Below are positions 49,749-58,540 of a DNA stretch of 64,000 nt, in pieces. The notes under the pieces were generated by a model. It saw nothing but the letters and a program-made list of their open reading frames with translations, ran no database searches and was not told the DNA's origin. Position 1 is the first letter of the stretch. Each line of letters opens with the position of its first letter. Made by a program: the position numbers and the translations under genes. Source of the DNA: Alphaproteobacteria bacterium (lineage in GTDB: Bacteria; Pseudomonadota; Alphaproteobacteria; Rhodospirillales; Casp-alpha2); NCBI GenBank assembly GCA_024279135.1, contig JAJRRU010000005.1:41305-105304 (forward strand). Reading direction: 5' to 3'.

Positions 49749-50992
49749 GATATGTGGCCTGCTTTATCCAGTATGGCGCGCAACAAGGTATCACCGCCTG
49801 CTGTGATCCATTCCGGTTTGGCATCTTCAACTTCGTTATGGCTGATCCCGTCAACACACGGCACGAACACCATGGATGTTGGGGCTACCTGGGACAGGTA
49901 ACAGGCATCGTGGCCTGCTCCGGCAACGATGTCGCGGGTGGAATAGCCGCAATCCTCGGCGCCTTGGCGAACCGCCTTGACGCAGTCCTCATCGAAGGGC
50001 ACCGGCGCGTAATAGAAGATTTGCTCCAGTTGCGATTGCAGGCCGATGTCGGCGGCAATTTTTGCAACACCCTCGCGAATGGCCTTGTCCATATCGCTCA
50101 ACACATCATCATCGGGGTGTCTGATATCGATGGTCACGAACGTATGACCCGGAATGACGTTTCTTGAACTGGGATACACATTGAGCATACCCACGGTGGC
50201 ACAGGCGACCGGGGCATTATCCAGACCGATCTTGTTGACCAGTTCGACAACCCGGGCAGCCCCTAACAAGGCGTCCTTGCGGCGATCCATGGGTGTGGGT
50301 CCGGCGTGGGATTCCACACCGGTCAGTTCAAGTTCGTACCAACGCTGGCCTTGCGCGTCGGTAACCACGCCGATGGTAATTTCTTCTTCTTCCAAAATTG
50401 GCCCCTGTTCGATGTGGACCTCAAAGAAGGCATGGATATCGCGTCCACCGACCTCATCCTCACCGGCGTATCCAATGCGTTCCAGTTCCTCGCCCATTGT
50501 CTTGCCGTCTTCATCGGCGCGGCTCAGGCCGTATTCCAGATCATAGACACCGGCAAACACACCCGAGGAAACCATGGCCGGGGCGAACCGCGAGCCTTCC
50601 TCGTTGGTCCAAACGGCGGCTTCAATGGGGTGTTCGGTCTCATACCCCAGATCGTTCAGGGTGCGGATAACCTCCAGCCCGGCCAGCACGCCGTAAACGC
50701 CATCAAATCTGCCGCCGGTTGGCTGGGTGTCCAAATGGCTACCTGTCATGACCGGGGGCAGGTCGTTATTGCGGCCCGCTCGGCGAGCAAAAATATTGCC
50801 CATTTTATCGATGCGGATGGTGCACCCGGCGTTTTTACACCAGTCAACAAACAGGTCCCTGCTTTCCCGGTCCAGATCGGTCAGGGCCAGCCTGCAACAG
50901 CCGCCTTTTTCCGTTGCACCGATCTTGGCCATTTCCATCAGGCTGTCCCATAAACGTTGTCCATCGATACGTAAGTTTTTGATATCAGGCAT
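49745..50992 (-). CDS. Zn-dependent N-carbamoyl hydrolase, beta-ureidopropionase-like
   Basis: An M20-family amidohydrolase of 415 residues. The context makes N-carbamoyl-beta-alanine the likely substrate, giving beta-alanine, CO2 and ammonia. Metal ligands are His in TGSHLDT, Asp in GGRFDGVYG, Glu in TNEEGSRF, His in FEVHIEQGP and the C-terminal HNE. L-carbamoylase activity is the alternative. It is the first gene of the minus-strand operon running to 44318, and faces a RutR-like box. Confidence 0.9.
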   Translation of the reverse strand: MPDIKNLRIDGQRLWDSLMEMAKIGATEKGGCCRLALTDLDRESRDLFVDWCKNAGCTIRIDKMGNIFARRAGRNNDLPPVMTGSHLDTQPTGGRFDGVYGVLAGLEVIRTLNDLGYETEHPIEAAVWTNEEGSRFAPAMVSSGVFAGVYDLEYGLSRADEDGKTMGEELERIGYAGEDEVGGRDIHAFFEVHIEQGPILEEEEITIGVVTDAQGQRWYELELTGVESHAGPTPMDRRKDALLGAARVVELVNKIGLDNAPVACATVGMLNVYPSSRNVIPGHTFVTIDIRHPDDDVLSDMDKAIREGVAKIAADIGLQSQLEQIFYYAPVPFDEDCVKAVRQGAEDCGYSTRDIVAGAGHDACYLSQVAPTSMVFVPCVDGISHNEVEDAKPEWITAGGDTLLRAILDKAGHIS

Positions 50993-51073
50993 ATGAACCT
51001 CCCTGGTATCCCGGAATTTTTCTGACTTAAGGCCAGAAACCGGGCATAAATTTTTTATGATTTAAAAATAAAA

Positions 51074-51102
51074 CTGACCATCTGGTCAAAAAATAGTATA
51101 CA
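51074..51102. promoter_or_regulatory. RutR-like operator with promoter in divergent region
   Basis: CTGACCATCTGGTCAA at 51074-51089 contains a perfect inverted repeat TGACCA-TC-TGGTCA and matches the RutR consensus TTGACCAnnTGGTCAA. It overlaps a plausible plus-strand promoter: CTGACC as -35 and TATACA at 51097-51102 as -10, 17 bases apart. It lies between the hydrolase operon (minus) and the TetR gene (plus), so it could repress both. Confidence 0.82.
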
Positions 51103-51155
51103 GTTTTTATTTTACGATCAAATGGAATCTTGAATTGAAGACGAATATTAGCACG

Positions 51156-51791
51156 ATGGACACTCAATTTCAGAAAAAATCCAAACCCCGGAAAAGAAAC
51201 GAGGCGTCAATTTTATCAGCGGCGGAAGACGTTTTTGCTGAACTTGGTTTTGCCGGGGCCACCACCTCGCTGATCGCCAGACGTGCCGGTATCCCGAAAG
51301 CCAATCTGCATTATTATTTCCCCACCAAACAGGCTTTGTACCGGGCTATCATCAACAATATTTTCACCATCTGGTTACAGGCAGCCGAAACCTTTGACGA
51401 CTGTGATGATCCTGGCGAGGCCCTGAGCCGTTATATTCGCGCCAAAATGGATATTGCCCGCAAACACCCATTGGGGTCCAAAATATGGGCTCAGGAAATA
51501 ATGCAGGGCGCACCACAAATACAGGATTTCCTTGAAACAACGCTGAAAGGCTGGACTCTTTCGCGGGTTAAAATTATCAAAAGATGGATTGCCGAAGGAA
51601 AAATAGCGTCCGTTGATCCAGCCTACCTGCTCTATATGATCTGGGCGACAACCCAGCACTATGCGGATTTCGCCCATCAGATAAACACCCTGAATGGCGG
51701 GCAGGCCTTGTCAGATAAACAATACGAAGAAGTCACGAGCAATGCGGTGACGATTATCCTGCGGGGAATAGGGGTGCAGGTTCAGGAATAA
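51156..51791 (+). CDS. rutR: RutR-like TetR-family regulator of pyrimidine catabolism
   Basis: A 211-residue TetR-family repressor. The HTH is TTSLIARRAGIPKANLHYYF, and the C-terminal domain has MIWATTQHYADFA, matching the RutR ligand-binding domain where uracil or thymine binds in E. coli. ATG 51156 is chosen; TTG 51135 would add 7 residues. RutR-like boxes flank it on both sides (51074, 51795) and one precedes preT (58427). It very likely releases DNA when uracil accumulates (inference from RutR). Confidence 0.9.
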   Translation: MDTQFQKKSKPRKRNEASILSAAEDVFAELGFAGATTSLIARRAGIPKANLHYYFPTKQALYRAIINNIFTIWLQAAETFDDCDDPGEALSRYIRAKMDIARKHPLGSKIWAQEIMQGAPQIQDFLETTLKGWTLSRVKIIKRWIAEGKIASVDPAYLLYMIWATTQHYADFAHQINTLNGGQALSDKQYEEVTSNAVTIILRGIGVQVQE

Positions 51792-51794
51792 AAC

Positions 51795-51810
51795 TTGACC
51801 GCTTGGTCAA
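51795..51810. promoter_or_regulatory. RutR-like operator before the BMP importer genes
   Basis: TTGACCGCTTGGTCAA begins 3 bases after the regulator gene's stop. It is a palindrome with a 4-base centre and close to TTGACCAnnTGGTCAA. A TATATT at 51822 could serve a promoter, but the spacing is long. Confidence 0.8.
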
Positions 51811-51923
51811 ATTCGTACCACTATATTTTCTACACTAAAATAAAACGATATAAAAATAGATATACAGGTATAGATATACAGGTAATGCGATATGGTTTCG
51901 CGTGGAATAAACAGGAGGGTACT

Positions 51924-52943
51924 ATGATGGTAAAATTAAATCTTACAAAACGGAAATTTTTATCTCTGGCAATAGCCGCACCGGTTGCGGCAATGGTCGC
52001 GATGAACAGTTCGGTTGCCAATGCCGCCACAATCAAGGTTGCTGGTATTTACACCCAGCCCATCCAGCAAAAATGGGATGCCCGTTTGCATCTGGCATTG
52101 GACGCGGCGGCCAAGGCAGGCGACATCGAATATGTGTTTTCTGAAAAAGTCGCCAATACGGATTATGTTCGGGTCTTGCGTGAATATGCAGAAAGTGGTG
52201 TGAACCTGATCGTTGGTGAGGCCTTTGGTATCAGCAAGGAAGCCCGCCAGGTGGCCGAGGATTACCCAGGTGTTTCTTTCTTGATGGGTGATCCGTTCAA
52301 ACCCCATGGTTCTAATTTTTCCGTGTTTGATAATTACATTCATGAACCCTGTTATCTCATGGGTATGATCGCCGGATCCATGACCAAAACTGATAAAATC
52401 GGTATGGTCGGTGGTTATCCCATCGGTGAGGTCAATCGTCTGTTTCATGCTTTCATGGCGGGTGCCCGGGCGACTAATTCAAAGGTAGAATTCAAGGTCA
52501 ACTTTATCGGCTCCTGGTATGATCCACCGAAAGCCAAGGAAGCTGCCTTTGCCCAGATCGAAACCGGTGTGGACATTCTATATGCAGAGCGCGCAGGCGT
52601 CGTTGATGCGGCCCGTGAAAAAGGTATCCTGGCCTTTGGTAATGTCAATGACATGAACAAGGAAGAAAATGGCACAGATGTGGTTGTGACTTCCGCCCTG
52701 TGGCACATGGAATCTGCCATAAATAATGCCATTGCCGACGTGAAAGCCGGAACCTTCAAAGCCGAGGATTACAAGGAATGGACAATGATGGCAAAAGGCG
52801 GCGCCAGCCTTGCACCATACTACGAATTCGATAGCAAGATTTCCAGTGACATCAAAGCCAAGGTCGCTAAGACACAGGCGGATATTATGTCTGGCAGCTT
52901 CACCGTGGTGATTAATGATGAACAACCGAAATCGACTTATTAA
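51924..52943 (+). CDS. BMP-family ABC solute-binding protein
   Basis: Periplasmic nucleoside/purine-type receptor of a BmpA/PnrA-like family. ATG 51924 has AGGAGG at 51913-51918 with 5-base spacing, giving 339 residues; an open frame further upstream has a poor leader. It has a signal peptide (cleavage near VANAA) and the BMP fold (GVNLIVGEAFGIS, YPGVSFLMGDP). It heads the importer operon with ATPase and two permeases downstream. Nucleosides or nucleobases are the inferred substrates. Confidence 0.92.
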   Translation: MMVKLNLTKRKFLSLAIAAPVAAMVAMNSSVANAATIKVAGIYTQPIQQKWDARLHLALDAAAKAGDIEYVFSEKVANTDYVRVLREYAESGVNLIVGEAFGISKEARQVAEDYPGVSFLMGDPFKPHGSNFSVFDNYIHEPCYLMGMIAGSMTKTDKIGMVGGYPIGEVNRLFHAFMAGARATNSKVEFKVNFIGSWYDPPKAKEAAFAQIETGVDILYAERAGVVDAAREKGILAFGNVNDMNKEENGTDVVVTSALWHMESAINNAIADVKAGTFKAEDYKEWTMMAKGGASLAPYYEFDSKISSDIKAKVAKTQADIMSGSFTVVINDEQPKSTY

Positions 52944-52956
52944 AAGCCGGTTTCGT

Positions 52957-53018
52957 CCATCGTGACGGGGTTGGGGGGACGGCCTGCTGTCTCCTCTGCC
53001 TAGCGTCCCCCGCGATGG
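52957..53018 (+). promoter_or_regulatory. Strong stem-loop between binding protein and ATPase genes
   Basis: Inverted repeats CCATCG (52957) with CGATGG (53013), and GGGGGACG (52974) with CGTCCCCC (53004), form a stacked hairpin in the 97-base gap. It has no T run. Such stems often stabilise the binding-protein message and lower expression of downstream transport genes. Confidence 0.6.
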
Positions 53019-53040
53019 TCAATGGGGAAAGTGTGGTTTC

Positions 53041-54582
53041 ATGACGGCACTGAAAATCAAAGGTGTTACAAAAACTTTTGGCTCGCTCATAGCCAATGAC
53101 AATATCTCGCTCACCTTGCAGCAGGGCGAGGTTCTGGCGCTGTTGGGTGAAAACGGTGCCGGCAAGACCACCTTGATGAATATTCTTTTTGGCCACTATG
53201 TTGCCGATCAGGGCGACATCGAGGTTTTCGGCAATCAACTACCGCCGGGTGCTACGGACGCCGCCATCCAGGCCGGTGTCGGTATGGTCCATCAGCATTT
53301 TACGCTGGCCGATAATCTGAGCGTTCTGGAAAATATTATTCTGGGTACAGAACCGCTGACATCCTGGAGGTCTGATACGGCCCGCGCGCGGGTCAAACTG
53401 AACGCCCTGGCCGAGGAATTCGGCCTGGCCATTGAGCCCGACAAGCTGGTTGGCGATATTTCCGTTGGTGAACGCCAGCGGGTTGAGATTATGAAGGTTT
53501 TGTACCGGGACGCAAAAATTCTCATTCTCGATGAACCCACCGCCGTTTTGACACCGCAGGAAGTCGACCGTCTGTTTGATACGTTACGTTCCATGGTTTC
53601 GCGTGGTCTGTCGATTATTTTCATTTCTCACAAACTGCATGAAATTCTCAATATCAGTGATCGTGTCTGCGTTTTGCGGCGCGGTCAGATGGTCGGTGAA
53701 ATCGCCACCAGGGATGCCGACCGTGATAAACTGGCCCTGATGATGGTTGGTCATGAAGTAACGCGGCCTTTGGTCGAACATCTGCCACCCGGCCCGCCGG
53801 TTATAGAACTGGATAATATAGTGTTGGCGGGAAGCCGGGGTCACAAACCATTATTGGATGGGGTTTCCTTAAAAATACGGGAATGCGAGATTATTGGTCT
53901 TGCCGGGGTCGCCGGAAATGGTCAATCGTCCCTTGCCGAATTGCTCAGTGGCCTGAAAACGCCTTCTTCCGGCCAGCTCCGTCTGGCCGGAGACGTGGTG
54001 AAACAATATTCGCCTCGCGGTTTTATTCATGCAGGTGTGGGCCGCATTCCGGAAGATCGCCACGTCCATGGCGTAATTGGCGACATGATGGTATGGGAAA
54101 ACCTGATCAGTGAAAACTTGCGCGAAAAACCCCTGTGGAATTTTAGCAGCCTGATTAATTTTACGGCGTGCCGGGCCTTCGCCAGCCGCCTGATTGAACA
54201 ATTTGATGTGCGGTGCAAGACCATGGAAATGCCATCCAAACAATTATCCGGTGGCAATATGCAAAAACTTATTCTGGCCCGAACCTTGCAAAATAATCCG
54301 CGTTTCATTCTTGCCAACCAGCCGGTCCGGGGGCTGGATGAGGGTGCCATTGCGGCGGTCCATGAGCGTTTACTGGCTGCCAAGCGGCGCGGGGCCGGTA
54401 TTTTATTGATTTCAGAAGACCTGGACGAGCTGTTTGCGCTGGCTGACCGGATTGTCGTGATTTACCACGGCCATGTGAGCCAACCCATTGCCGTATCAGA
54501 TATCACGGCCCAGGATATCGGCATCATGATGGCAGGCGATCTGGCGCACGGCGAGAAATTTCTCCAGGCGGGTGTATCATGA
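53041..54582 (+). CDS. ABC transporter ATPase with two ATP-binding domains (nucleoside type)
   Basis: A 513-residue double ATPase of the sugar/nucleoside importer class. The first domain has Walker A GENGAGKTT and Walker B ILILDEPTAVL; the second has a divergent P-loop GVAGNGQSS, signature LSGGNMQKLILAR and a degenerate Walker B (FILANQPVRGLD). The first domain's signature region, ISVGERQRVEIMKVL, is standard. It is coupled to the first permease gene by ATGA. Confidence 0.95.
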   Translation: MTALKIKGVTKTFGSLIANDNISLTLQQGEVLALLGENGAGKTTLMNILFGHYVADQGDIEVFGNQLPPGATDAAIQAGVGMVHQHFTLADNLSVLENIILGTEPLTSWRSDTARARVKLNALAEEFGLAIEPDKLVGDISVGERQRVEIMKVLYRDAKILILDEPTAVLTPQEVDRLFDTLRSMVSRGLSIIFISHKLHEILNISDRVCVLRRGQMVGEIATRDADRDKLALMMVGHEVTRPLVEHLPPGPPVIELDNIVLAGSRGHKPLLDGVSLKIRECEIIGLAGVAGNGQSSLAELLSGLKTPSSGQLRLAGDVVKQYSPRGFIHAGVGRIPEDRHVHGVIGDMMVWENLISENLREKPLWNFSSLINFTACRAFASRLIEQFDVRCKTMEMPSKQLSGGNMQKLILARTLQNNPRFILANQPVRGLDEGAIAAVHERLLAAKRRGAGILLISEDLDELFALADRIVVIYHGHVSQPIAVSDITAQDIGIMMAGDLAHGEKFLQAGVS

Positions 54583-55628
54583 GGTTAGAGCCCCGCGAAA
54601 CCGTATCGCCGTGGATGGTGATTTTTGCCCCCGTGATGGCAATTGTTGTCGCACTGGTGATAACCTCGGGTCTGATATTGTGGACGGGCGAGTCCATTAT
54701 TGAGGCTTATCTGGCGTTGCTGAAGGGAGCTTTCGGTTCCCGGTTCGCCCTGACGGAAACCCTGACACGGGCCACACCGTTGTTGCTGACCGGACTGGCC
54801 GCAGCCGTAGCATTTCGCGCCCGGTTCTGGAATATCGGCGCAGAAGGCCAGCTTTATTGTGGCGCGCTTGCGGCAACCTATTTTGGCACCGGGTTGATAA
54901 CCCTGCCACCGTTCATGATGATACCATTCCTGTTTATGGTCGGGGCCCTGGCCGGTGGTTTGGCGTTGTTGTTGCCGGTGTACCTGAAAAGCAAATTAAA
55001 GGTCGACGAGGTGGTCACCACCTTGTTATTGAATTTTGTTATTTTGTTATTCGTCAATTATCTGCTGGAAGGGCCGTGGCGTGACCCCATGTCCATGGGC
55101 TGGCCCCAGGCCGCACCGATTATTGACGAGGGCGTGTTGCCCCGCATCATGGAAAAAAGCCGGTTGCATCTGGGCTTGATTGTCGGGGTTATATCGGCCG
55201 TGGCGGTCTGGTTTGTCATGCGGTTCACCATCTGGGGATATGAAATTCGCGCCGTTGGCAACAATCCGTCTGCGGCGACCTTTGCCGGGATCAGTATCAA
55301 TAAAACCGTCTTGCGGGTTGCCCTGATCAGTGGCGGTCTGGCTGGATTTGCCGGTGTCACGGAAGTCGCCGGGCTGAAGGGGTACCTGACACTGGATCTG
55401 TCGCCGGGCTTCGGCTATGCCGGGATCGCGGTGGCCATGCTGGCCAATCTGCATCCCTTGGGTGTCATTATGTCGGCGTTGTTTCTGGCTGGTATTTACG
55501 TGGGTGCGGATTCCATGAGCCGGGCGGTCAATATTCCCAACTATATTGCCGACGTGCTGGTCGCCATATCCGTTCTGGCGGTTCTGGTCAGCATCATGTT
55601 AACCCAATTCCGCATTCGATTTCGATAG
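54579..55628 (+). CDS. ABC transporter permease (nucleoside type)
   Basis: A 349-residue multi-span permease of the BMP-linked importer family, with the family motif RARFWNIGAEGQLYCGA and EIRAVGNNPSAATFAGI. It overlaps the ATPase gene by 4 bases and the next permease starts 6 bases after it. Forms a heterodimer with that protein. Confidence 0.94.
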   Translation: MRLEPRETVSPWMVIFAPVMAIVVALVITSGLILWTGESIIEAYLALLKGAFGSRFALTETLTRATPLLLTGLAAAVAFRARFWNIGAEGQLYCGALAATYFGTGLITLPPFMMIPFLFMVGALAGGLALLLPVYLKSKLKVDEVVTTLLLNFVILLFVNYLLEGPWRDPMSMGWPQAAPIIDEGVLPRIMEKSRLHLGLIVGVISAVAVWFVMRFTIWGYEIRAVGNNPSAATFAGISINKTVLRVALISGGLAGFAGVTEVAGLKGYLTLDLSPGFGYAGIAVAMLANLHPLGVIMSALFLAGIYVGADSMSRAVNIPNYIADVLVAISVLAVLVSIMLTQFRIRFR

Positions 55629-55634
55629 GGGGCG

Positions 55635-56585
55635 ATGTTGTTAGATTTATTGGAAATCTTCCTTACTGCCGGGTTCTGGGCCGCCACCATCCGGATTGCC
55701 TGTCCGTTGATACTGGGTACCATCGGAGAGCTGATCTGTGAGCGGGCCGGAGTGCTTAATCTGGGCATCGAAGGCATCATGACGGCGGGTGCTATGTCGG
55801 GCTGGATGTGGGTTTATCTGGGCGGCGATCTGTGGACGGGTTTGATGTTTGCGGCCATTATCGGTGCCACGTTTGGTTTATTGCACAGTATCTTTACGGT
55901 CCATCTGGGACTGTCCCAGCATGTCACGGGCATCGGCATTACCATGTTGGCCTCCGCGCTGAGCTTTTTTATTTTCCGCATGATGTTGCCGGAAAGTACC
56001 ACGCCGCCCAAAATTACGGCATTCCAGCCCGTTAACATTCCGGGCCTGTCCGATATGCCGTTTCTGGGCGAGGCAATATTCTCCCACACCCCCATGACGT
56101 ACATGATTTTTGCTATCGTGCCGCTGGTGATCTACGTGCTGTACAAAACGCCTGTTGGGCTGGCGCTACGCATGGCCGGTGAAAATCCCATGGCACTGGA
56201 GGCACAAGGCATGAATGTTTTGAGCATCCGCACCGGGGCGGTAATGGTGGGTAGCGCCTTCATGGCCGTCGGCGGGGCGTACCTCACCATGTCGGCTTTC
56301 GATGCGTTTTTCTTCGGCATGATTAACGGCCGGGGCTGGATTTGTGTTGCACTGGTAATTTTCGCCTCGTGGCGTCCCGGCAAGGCCTTGCTGGGGGCGC
56401 TGTTATTTGCCGGGCTGGACGCCATGCAGGTCCGCGCCCAACAGTTTGCCGGTAATTTCATTCCCTATCAGTTCTTCCTGATGACGCCCTATGTGCTGAG
56501 CATTGCGGCCATGGTCGTCATGGCCCGTCAGGCACGCTACCCCAAGGCCCTGTTGAGCCCGTTCCGCAAAGGTGAGCGGACCTGA
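55635..56585 (+). CDS. ABC transporter permease (nucleoside type)
   Basis: Partner permease of 316 residues. It carries CERAGVLNLGIEGIMTAGAM near residue 40, the counterpart of the motif in the first permease, and ALRMAGENPMALEAQGMNV. Located 45 bases upstream of codA in the same operon. Confidence 0.94.
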   Translation: MLLDLLEIFLTAGFWAATIRIACPLILGTIGELICERAGVLNLGIEGIMTAGAMSGWMWVYLGGDLWTGLMFAAIIGATFGLLHSIFTVHLGLSQHVTGIGITMLASALSFFIFRMMLPESTTPPKITAFQPVNIPGLSDMPFLGEAIFSHTPMTYMIFAIVPLVIYVLYKTPVGLALRMAGENPMALEAQGMNVLSIRTGAVMVGSAFMAVGGAYLTMSAFDAFFFGMINGRGWICVALVIFASWRPGKALLGALLFAGLDAMQVRAQQFAGNFIPYQFFLMTPYVLSIAAMVVMARQARYPKALLSPFRKGERT

Positions 56586-56629
56586 TGTTCAGAAGGGTTA
56601 TTTAAGGATCACGTTAAGGAACACGACCC

Positions 56630-57901
56630 ATGCTCGATTTAATTGTCCGCAATGCCCGCCTGCCCCATGAGGCTGAGCCGACAGATCTGGCCGTGCTCGA
56701 TGGTAAAATTGTCCAGGTCAAACCGGCCCTAGATGCTCAAGCCGCTGAGGAAATTGATGCGGCGGGCCATCTGGTCACCGCGCCCTTTATCGACAGCCAC
56801 TTTCACATGGACGCAACCCTGACCTATGGCCAGCCCCGGGTAAATGCAAGCGGGACATTATTGGAAGGTATCGCGCTGTGGGCCGAGCTTAAACCGACCC
56901 TGAGTGTCGATGAAATCAAAGCCCGGGCCTTGCGGTTCTGCCGCTGGTCCATTGCGCGTGGCACGTTAGCCATTCGCAGCCATGTGGACATATCCGACGA
57001 CCGGTTGCTGGCAGTGCAGGCATTGATCGATGTGCGCGAGGAAATGAAACCGTGGCTGGATATTCAACTGGTCGCTTTCCCTCAGGACGGCTTCCTGCGT
57101 TTGCCCAGGGCCCGCGAAAACCTGTTGCGATCGCTCGATATGGGTGTGGATGTGGTGGGCGGCATTCCACATTTTGAACGCACCATGGCCGACGGTGCGG
57201 ACTCGGTTCGCCAGCTTTGTGAAATTGCCAGCAAGCGCGGATTGATGGTCGATATGCATTGTGATGAAAGCGACGACCCCCTGTCACGCCACATTGAAAC
57301 CCTGGCCTGTGAGACAGTGCGGCTTGGTCTGCAAGGCCGGGTTGCCGGATCGCACCTGACGTCCATGCATTCCATGGATAACTATTACGTATCCAAACTG
57401 ATGCCCTTGATAATGGAGGCCCGCATCCATGTGATCGCCAATCCACTGATCAATATAACCTTGCAGGGTCGCCATGATACCTATCCCAAACGCCGGGGCA
57501 TGACCCGGGTCAAGGAATTGATGCAGGCCGGAATAAACGTTTCCATGGGTCACGACTGTGTTATGGACCCCTGGTATAGTCTGGGCAGTCATGACATGCT
57601 GGATGTGGCGCAAATGGGGTTGCACGTGGCCCAGATGACGGGCATCAAAGAAATGCAGGCGGTCTTCCAGGCCGTCACAGCCAACCCGGCCCGCGCCCTG
57701 CATCTGGACGGCTACGGCCTGGATGTGGGATGCCATGCCGACATGGTTATCTTGCAATGCAAAGATCCTGTTGAGGCTTTGCGCCTCAGGCCAGCCCGGT
57801 TGTTCGTGATCCGGCGCGGCAAAATTATTGCACGAACCATGCCGAGTGAACCGGTGGTCACACTGGACGGCGTCGAGGAAACTGTTACGTTTTCTCTATG
57901 A
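56630..57901 (+). CDS. codA: Cytosine deaminase-like amidohydrolase
   Basis: Deaminates cytosine to uracil, feeding PreT/PreA. The 423-residue chain has the HxH metal site in DSHFHMDATL, HCDESDDPLSRH, HLTSMHSMD, and the HD motif in GHDCVMDPWYSLG, closely resembling E. coli CodA. An AAGGA site precedes ATG 56630. An isoguanine or guanidine-type substrate is a less likely alternative. Confidence 0.87.
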   Translation: MLDLIVRNARLPHEAEPTDLAVLDGKIVQVKPALDAQAAEEIDAAGHLVTAPFIDSHFHMDATLTYGQPRVNASGTLLEGIALWAELKPTLSVDEIKARALRFCRWSIARGTLAIRSHVDISDDRLLAVQALIDVREEMKPWLDIQLVAFPQDGFLRLPRARENLLRSLDMGVDVVGGIPHFERTMADGADSVRQLCEIASKRGLMVDMHCDESDDPLSRHIETLACETVRLGLQGRVAGSHLTSMHSMDNYYVSKLMPLIMEARIHVIANPLINITLQGRHDTYPKRRGMTRVKELMQAGINVSMGHDCVMDPWYSLGSHDMLDVAQMGLHVAQMTGIKEMQAVFQAVTANPARALHLDGYGLDVGCHADMVILQCKDPVEALRLRPARLFVIRRGKIIARTMPSEPVVTLDGVEETVTFSL

Positions 57902-57936
57902 ATTTCTCCACTTGAGCGAATGGGAAAACCAGACTG

Positions 57937-58410
57937 ATGGGATCGATAAATTTCTTGGGAAATTTCATGGGATTGTATGTTGTCCTGGCGTTCATATGCG
58001 GCGTGGTTTTGGTCACCCAGCCCGGAGTGAACAGTGTTTTGTCCGGTAATATTGGCGGCACCCTCAATGCAGCAACCATCTCGTTGTGTGTGAGCACGGT
58101 TACAATTTTCGTGGTCAGGTTTTTTTACGCCCCGTCGTTTTCATTCTCCATGGCCTTTGAGAAAACCCCGTACTGGGCCTGGTTTGGCGGATTGCTGGGG
58201 GTTGTTTTTGTGGCGGCCTCCATGTACGTGGCGCCAAAAATCGGGGCAACAGCGCTGATCTCGTTAATTTTGTGCGGCCAGATTATCGCCGCCTTGATCT
58301 ATGATAAATTTGGCCTGTTTGGATATGGTGAGACACCCATAACAATTCTGCGGTTATCCGGTGTGGGCCTGATCGTTATTGGTACGACCCTGGTTCTGGC
58401 CAGGAGTTAG
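57937..58410 (+). CDS. DMT-family (YdcZ-like) membrane protein
   Basis: A small 157-residue membrane protein with about five hydrophobic segments, of the DUF606/YdcZ family of half-size drug/metabolite transporters. It has the TQPGVNSVLSGNIGG motif. Start could also be the ATG at 57967. It may export a pathway product such as beta-alanine, or partner another half (inference). No second half-gene is adjacent. Confidence 0.85.
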   Translation: MGSINFLGNFMGLYVVLAFICGVVLVTQPGVNSVLSGNIGGTLNAATISLCVSTVTIFVVRFFYAPSFSFSMAFEKTPYWAWFGGLLGVVFVAASMYVAPKIGATALISLILCGQIIAALIYDKFGLFGYGETPITILRLSGVGLIVIGTTLVLARS

Positions 58411-58426
58411 TATTTTATGAAAAAAC

Positions 58427-58442
58427 TTGACCGATTGGACAG
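58427..58442. promoter_or_regulatory. RutR-like operator before preT
   Basis: TTGACCGATTGGACAG matches the RutR palindrome in its left half and partly in the right. TATAAT follows at 58455-58460. A small hairpin CGTGAT/ATCACG (58498-58517) lies before the GGGAGG ribosome site of preT. Confidence 0.65.
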
Positions 58443-58540
58443 GTTTTAGTTTAATATAATGAAAAGCTGAAATAATATCGGCAATTCAAGGCAGGCACGT
58501 GATGTGAAACTATCACGGATCGATAAAGGGAGGACAAGCC

